Assembly: GCA_038199265.1 (NCBI GenBank)
Contig: JBBPZD010000275.1
Location: 1-15,258, forward strand
Length of the DNA: 15,258 nt
Origin: Allobranchiibius sp038199265
GTDB taxonomy: Bacteria; Actinomycetota; Actinomycetes; Actinomycetales; Dermatophilaceae
Direction of reading: 5' to 3'
A model generated the notes under the pieces. That model made no database searches. It saw nothing but the letters and a program-made list of their open reading frames with translations, and was not told the DNA's origin. Both the position numbers and the translations under genes were made by a program. This document shows, piece after piece, positions 11,934-15,258 of this stretch; position 1 is the stretch's first letter, and each line of letters opens with the position of its first letter.

Positions 11934-13675
11934 CTGCCGATCGACTCTCCGGGAACCGCCTCGGCAAAGACCCGATGCACCGGGATCTTGCGTAGGCCGA
12001 GTGCGAGCGCAACGACCGCAGCAACGAAGCCGGCGATGGCTGCACCGAGGAAGATCGTCTGCACCTGCACGACGGCAGCTGCGGCAATTTGTTTGTCGGT
12101 CGCGTTGGGGATAGCGGCAACGCGCTCGTAGAACTGGCGCAGCCCGACCGCGGTGAGCAGGCCGAGCCCGACGACCATTCCGATCATCCGGCTGACAACC
12201 ACCAGCGCCGATACGACGCCCTGCTCGTCGGCGGTGGCGTCGTGCAGAGCCGCGTCGTTGATGGGCGCTATCGACAGGCCGATGCCCAGGCCCACCACAA
12301 TCAGTACGAACCAGGCGGGCGCGCTCTGCAGTGAACCCCTACCCCACGTCGACATGACCAGAAGACCACCACCGGTCAGCGCAAGACCTGCCGCGGCGAT
12401 CAGTCCGGGTCCGATCCGGCGTAGGAGCAACCCACCCACCAAGGCGCCGATCGGCACTGCAACGAGGAAGCGCAGCAGGATCAGCGCGCCGTCCCGCTCA
12501 TTGCTGCCGTCGATGGTCAGCTGTGTCAGCAGCGGGACGTCCACGATGATCGATACCAGCGCGGTGCCTGCGAAGAGCGAGCAGATCAGCGCAGGGGTGA
12601 CCTTGCCCCGGACGACGCCAGGTTTGATCAGTGGATCGCTGATCGAGCGCTGCCGCCAGACGAACAGCCCTGCCGCGATCGCAGAGAGCGGCAGCAGCCA
12701 CAATCCCAGCGGACCGATGACCTGTTGGGACGGATCGGACGTCGCAAAGGTCAGGATCAGCGCGCCGAGCGCGACCCCGATCAGCGCCGCGCCGAGCAGA
12801 TCGACGCGGGAGAAGGTGCGCCACAACAACGGCACTCCAGCTACTACGGCAGTACCGAGCGCAATCAATGCCCAGACGCCGATGGGAGTCAGCATCCGCG
12901 ACGTGTGACCCGCGTAGGGCACGAACGGGCCACCCCAACGGATGGAAGACGTCAATGTCTGCGGGGCGCTCGACGCGAGGGCGAACAACACCGATCCGAC
13001 GGAGCCCGACACGGCAAGGATCAAGACCGTCGGTCGCCACCAGCTCGGCCGGTCTGCGATCTCGCGCTGCGAGCGGCCACCCACCACACGGATTGCGACG
13101 GCGAGCGAGATTCCGGCGAGCGCGTTGATCCAGAAGATCGCCCGCCAGTCCCAGATCGTCAAGATGAGCGCACCGAGCAGCGGCCCGAGGACGCTGCCGA
13201 TCTCCTGCACCGCACCTACGACACCGAGCGGGGTGCCGCGCTCCCCCGGCTGCCACAACTGTGCGACCAGCGCAAGCGTTGCCGGCACCAACCCGCCGCC
13301 ACCGAGGCCTTGCAACACGCGCCCGACAACCAATACGGGAAGGTCCGAGGCGAGCGCGGTGACAGCGGATCCGACCACGAAGACGGCCAGGCAACCGAGC
13401 AGGATCCGTTGCCGGTCCAGCACGTCGGCGAGCCGGCCGATCAGCGGCAGGACCGCGACGTAGCCCATCAGGAACCCCGAGATGATCGGCGTCGCTTTCT
13501 GGAGCGAGTCGATGCCGATCCCGACACCGGTCATCATGTCGGTGAGGGCGAGCACCACCACGTACGTGTCGGCGGCGGCGAGCGCGACAGCGATCGAGGC
13601 GACAGTGAGCAGTGCTCGGGCGTTGCCCGAAGCGCTCCCGGCGCCGGTGTCCAGCCTCTTACGGCTTGGTGACAT
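11930..13675 (-). CDS. DHA2-type MFS transporter (P55/Rv1410c-like by context)
   Basis: The 581-residue membrane protein has about 14 hydrophobic helices. It has the MFS loop motif GRLADVLDRQR between helices 2 and 3 and an antiporter-type motif C (GAVQEIGSVLGPLLGALIL) in helix 5, which define the drug:H+ antiporter DHA2 group. ATG at 13675 lies inside the end of the lipoprotein gene (17-bp overlap), with a GAAGG a few bases upstream, so the two are translationally coupled. An LprG-type lipoprotein followed directly by a 14-helix MFS protein is the arrangement of mycobacterial lprG-Rv1410c, where the pair exports triacylglycerol-type lipids. A similar envelope role is inferred. Drug efflux is the generic alternative. 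Its stop overlaps that of the convergent monooxygenase. Confidence 0.87.
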   Translation of the reverse strand: MSPSRKRLDTGAGSASGNARALLTVASIAVALAAADTYVVVLALTDMMTGVGIGIDSLQKATPIISGFLMGYVAVLPLIGRLADVLDRQRILLGCLAVFVVGSAVTALASDLPVLVVGRVLQGLGGGGLVPATLALVAQLWQPGERGTPLGVVGAVQEIGSVLGPLLGALILTIWDWRAIFWINALAGISLAVAIRVVGGRSQREIADRPSWWRPTVLILAVSGSVGSVLFALASSAPQTLTSSIRWGGPFVPYAGHTSRMLTPIGVWALIALGTAVVAGVPLLWRTFSRVDLLGAALIGVALGALILTFATSDPSQQVIGPLGLWLLPLSAIAAGLFVWRQRSISDPLIKPGVVRGKVTPALICSLFAGTALVSIIVDVPLLTQLTIDGSNERDGALILLRFLVAVPIGALVGGLLLRRIGPGLIAAAGLALTGGGLLVMSTWGRGSLQSAPAWFVLIVVGLGIGLSIAPINDAALHDATADEQGVVSALVVVSRMIGMVVGLGLLTAVGLRQFYERVAAIPNATDKQIAAAAVVQVQTIFLGAAIAGFVAAVVALALGLRKIPVHRVFAEAVPGESIGS

Positions 13676-14387
13676 TGACCTTCGTGCCGTACTTGGTCAA
13701 CGACAGGAGGTACGACGTCTTGCCACCGGCTTCGAAGAACGGGCCGGTGATCTTCACCTGACGCAGTTCGTCCTTGGCGGTCACCTGGTACTCCACGTCG
13801 TAGGTCAGGCCGGTGGCATCCTTGCCGAACCCGAGCACCTTGCGGATGGCGTTGGAGGGCAGCGTGCCGTTGATGACATCGACCGTCTCCGCCCCGTTGC
13901 GCTGTTGTGCACCAAGCTTGGCGGCCTGGGTCTTGGGCAGCAGCGAGGTAAGCCCGTCCGGGCCGGTGGAGAACAGGACAGCGGGGTCGGGTGCGCCGAA
14001 GGTGCTCGGGTCGACCACGGTGAAGACGGGAGCGATCGGCAGCTTGGCGTAGACCTTGGCGTCGAGTGCAACGACCGGCACCTTGGCGCTTGCACCCGCG
14101 ATCTGAACTGTGAGATCGCCCTTGAATGCGGGGGCGTGCGAACCGTCGCCGGAACCGGAGAGCAGCCCGTTGACCGAGGACGGCACCTGGGCGGACGTCA
14201 CCTCGAGGTGCAGACCGGCGGCTGCGTCGACGACCTTCTTCACAGCATCCAGACGCTGTAGCGGGTTCGCGCTGCTACTGCTGGACGCATCCGGCTTCTT
14301 GCTGTCGGTGCTGCTGCACCCGGTGAGAGTCACGGCACCCGCCAGCGCAACGGTGGCGGCGGTGGTGATGAAGGAGCGTCGTCGCAT
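13659..14387 (-). CDS. lprG: LprG/LppX-family lipoprotein
   Basis: The 242-residue product has a basic N-terminus (MRRRSF), a hydrophobic signal segment and the lipobox LTGC (Cys24), so it should be lipidated and anchored outside the membrane. A Ser-rich linker follows. The mature part (about 45-242) matches the LppX_LprAFG fold: LEVTSAQVP, a segment like FKGDLTVQIAGA, ALDAKVYAKL, and a C-terminal YLLSLTKYGTKVNVTKP close to the mycobacterial LprG ending as I remember it. Family members hold acylated lipids in a hydrophobic cavity. The transporter gene overlaps its 3' end by 17 bp. ATG at 14387 is chosen because the signal peptide begins there and TAGGTT lies 7 nt upstream. The frame extends upstream to 14591 without signal-peptide logic. 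Confidence 0.86.
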   Translation of the reverse strand: MRRRSFITTAATVALAGAVTLTGCSSTDSKKPDASSSSSANPLQRLDAVKKVVDAAAGLHLEVTSAQVPSSVNGLLSGSGDGSHAPAFKGDLTVQIAGASAKVPVVALDAKVYAKLPIAPVFTVVDPSTFGAPDPAVLFSTGPDGLTSLLPKTQAAKLGAQQRNGAETVDVINGTLPSNAIRKVLGFGKDATGLTYDVEYQVTAKDELRQVKITGPFFEAGGKTSYLLSLTKYGTKVNVTKP

Positions 14388-14394
14388 GCGAGCC

Positions 14395-14400
14395 AACCTA
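14395..14400 (-). promoter_or_regulatory. Candidate -10 element of a leaderless lprG promoter
   Basis: The minus strand reads TAGGTT, 7 nt before the ATG at 14387, with no ribosome binding site in between. No clear -35 is visible. Confidence 0.42.
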
Positions 14401-14529
14401 TACGCGGTAGTAATGAATGCTCGCGCAGTGCGAGGCTCGGTCTTCACGCGACGGTTCCATCCTCGGGCCCCGGGGTCTGCGATGTCTGCGGATTCGGACG
14501 GGCCGGCGCCCGGCTCTGCGGACACTCGG

Positions 14530-15258
14530 ATGTCTACGTGGTGTGCTGTGACGGTGACTTCGTCGATCTTCGCCCACCACACGGTCATCACTGCGGACGG
14601 TGCGCAGCTGGCGGCCTACGTCCGCGAACCCCCGCGCGCCTCGCCTTCATCGACGGTGGTGCTCTCGCACGGATGGACGCTCGCGCATCAGTCGTGGGAT
14701 CTGGTCGCCGACCTGTTGCCGAACGACCTGCGCGTCGTGACCTACGACCAACGCGGCCACGGGAGGTCGACTTTCGGGGGCGGTAGCAACAAACCGCAGC
14801 AGGAATCGGTGCGCCGCCTGGGCATCGACCTGGCGACCGTCATCGCGGAGTGCGCCCCGGACGAGTCGTCGCTGGTACTGGGCGGACACTCGATGGGCGG
14901 CATGAGTGTGCTTGCGTACGCCGGTCTGCACCCTGAGGTGTTCGACGATCGGGTGCAGCGGGTGCTGCTGACGTCGACCGCGATGAGCGGGCTGACCGGA
15001 ACAAAGATTCGGGGCGCGGCTGCAGCCATGCGGCTGTTCTCGCACACTCCCGGTCGGCTCGGGCGACTGATCACCGAGAAGAACCAGCTACCGCTGTTCG
15101 GCGACAACCCGGACCCGGTAGCTTTGGCGTCCTCACGCACGGTCACAGCCGATACTTCGCTGCGAGCGTTCGGTTCGTTCTACGGCGCGCTGATGGAACA
15201 CGACGAATCCGCCGCTGCTGCCACCTTGGCGAAAGTGCCGACGACGGTCGTCGTCGGC
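14530..15258 (+). CDS. Alpha/beta hydrolase, 3'-truncated by the window end
   Basis: The frame runs open for 243 codons to the last base, so the gene continues beyond the window. It has the alpha/beta-hydrolase landmarks: an oxyanion-hole segment VVLSHGWT (His47-Gly48), VTYDQRGHGRS (71-80) and the nucleophile elbow GGHSMGG (Ser121). The acid and histidine of the triad should lie near or after the cut; the last residues KVPTTVVVG resemble the strand before the catalytic acid. Substrate unknown; esterase, epoxide hydrolase or lactonase are all possible. ATG at 14530 is the first start; GTG at 14548 and 14554 are alternatives, and none has a good ribosome binding site. It diverges from lprG across 142 bp. 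Confidence 0.82.
   Translation, partial: MSTWCAVTVTSSIFAHHTVITADGAQLAAYVREPPRASPSSTVVLSHGWTLAHQSWDLVADLLPNDLRVVTYDQRGHGRSTFGGGSNKPQQESVRRLGIDLATVIAECAPDESSLVLGGHSMGGMSVLAYAGLHPEVFDDRVQRVLLTSTAMSGLTGTKIRGAAAAMRLFSHTPGRLGRLITEKNQLPLFGDNPDPVALASSRTVTADTSLRAFGSFYGALMEHDESAAAATLAKVPTTVVVG

Noticed and set aside
12725..13672. A 315-codon plus-strand frame opposite the MFS transporter
   Set aside because: It is rich in Arg, Asp, His and Gln without hydrophobic pattern or motifs, the typical antisense shadow of a GC-rich membrane-protein gene.
14538..14786. An 82-codon plus-strand frame at the start of the hydrolase gene
   Set aside because: It is the wrong frame; the frame starting at 14530 carries the hydrolase motifs and stays open to the window end.

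Overview
The window is GC-rich, actinobacterial-type DNA: GTG starts, dense coding, and several genes whose -10-like hexamer lies 7-8 nt before the start codon. A non-mycobacterial actinomycete, possibly in the Micrococcales, is my guess; nothing here fixes the genus. There is no rRNA, tRNA, CRISPR array or insertion sequence that I can support.

Layout. 1-225 holds the C-terminal end of a probable HTH regulator on the + strand. A nested pair of hairpins follows, then the minus-strand series SDR dehydrogenase -> pyrE -> CbiX-type chelatase (2423 down to 358). Exonuclease III (2494-3282, +) diverges from the SDR gene across a 70-bp region with a candidate leaderless promoter for each gene. A 328-bp stretch without a confirmed gene follows, then a small two-helix membrane protein of the superinfection-immunity type (3611-4186).

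The centrepiece is 4354-7327 on the + strand: a MerR-type regulator with a C-terminal cobalamin-binding module resembling the CarH/LitR photoreceptors, a microbial rhodopsin with a complete proton-pump residue set (D103/T107/E114, K242), and a Brp/Blh-type beta-carotene dioxygenase that would make retinal. Regulator and rhodopsin are separated by 130 bp containing a plausible promoter with an inverted repeat in its spacer. Rhodopsin and dioxygenase are 3 nt apart. This reads as a self-contained light module: a putative B12-based light sensor, a light-driven proton pump and the enzyme for its chromophore. Beta-carotene synthesis is not encoded here and must come from elsewhere.

Convergent to it (10345 down to 7504, minus) is a small operon: a 23-residue leader ORF translationally coupled to a DAO-type FAD oxidoreductase, then an antiquitin/AmaB-like aldehyde dehydrogenase, which together suggest pipecolate/lysine catabolism. 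Divergent from it is a Baeyer-Villiger-type flavin monooxygenase (10431-11933, +), whose stop overlaps that of a convergent DHA2-type MFS transporter. The MFS gene lies downstream of, and overlaps, an LprG-type lipoprotein gene, which is the arrangement of the mycobacterial lprG-Rv1410c lipid-export operon. The window ends inside an alpha/beta hydrolase gene (14530 onward) divergent from the lipoprotein.
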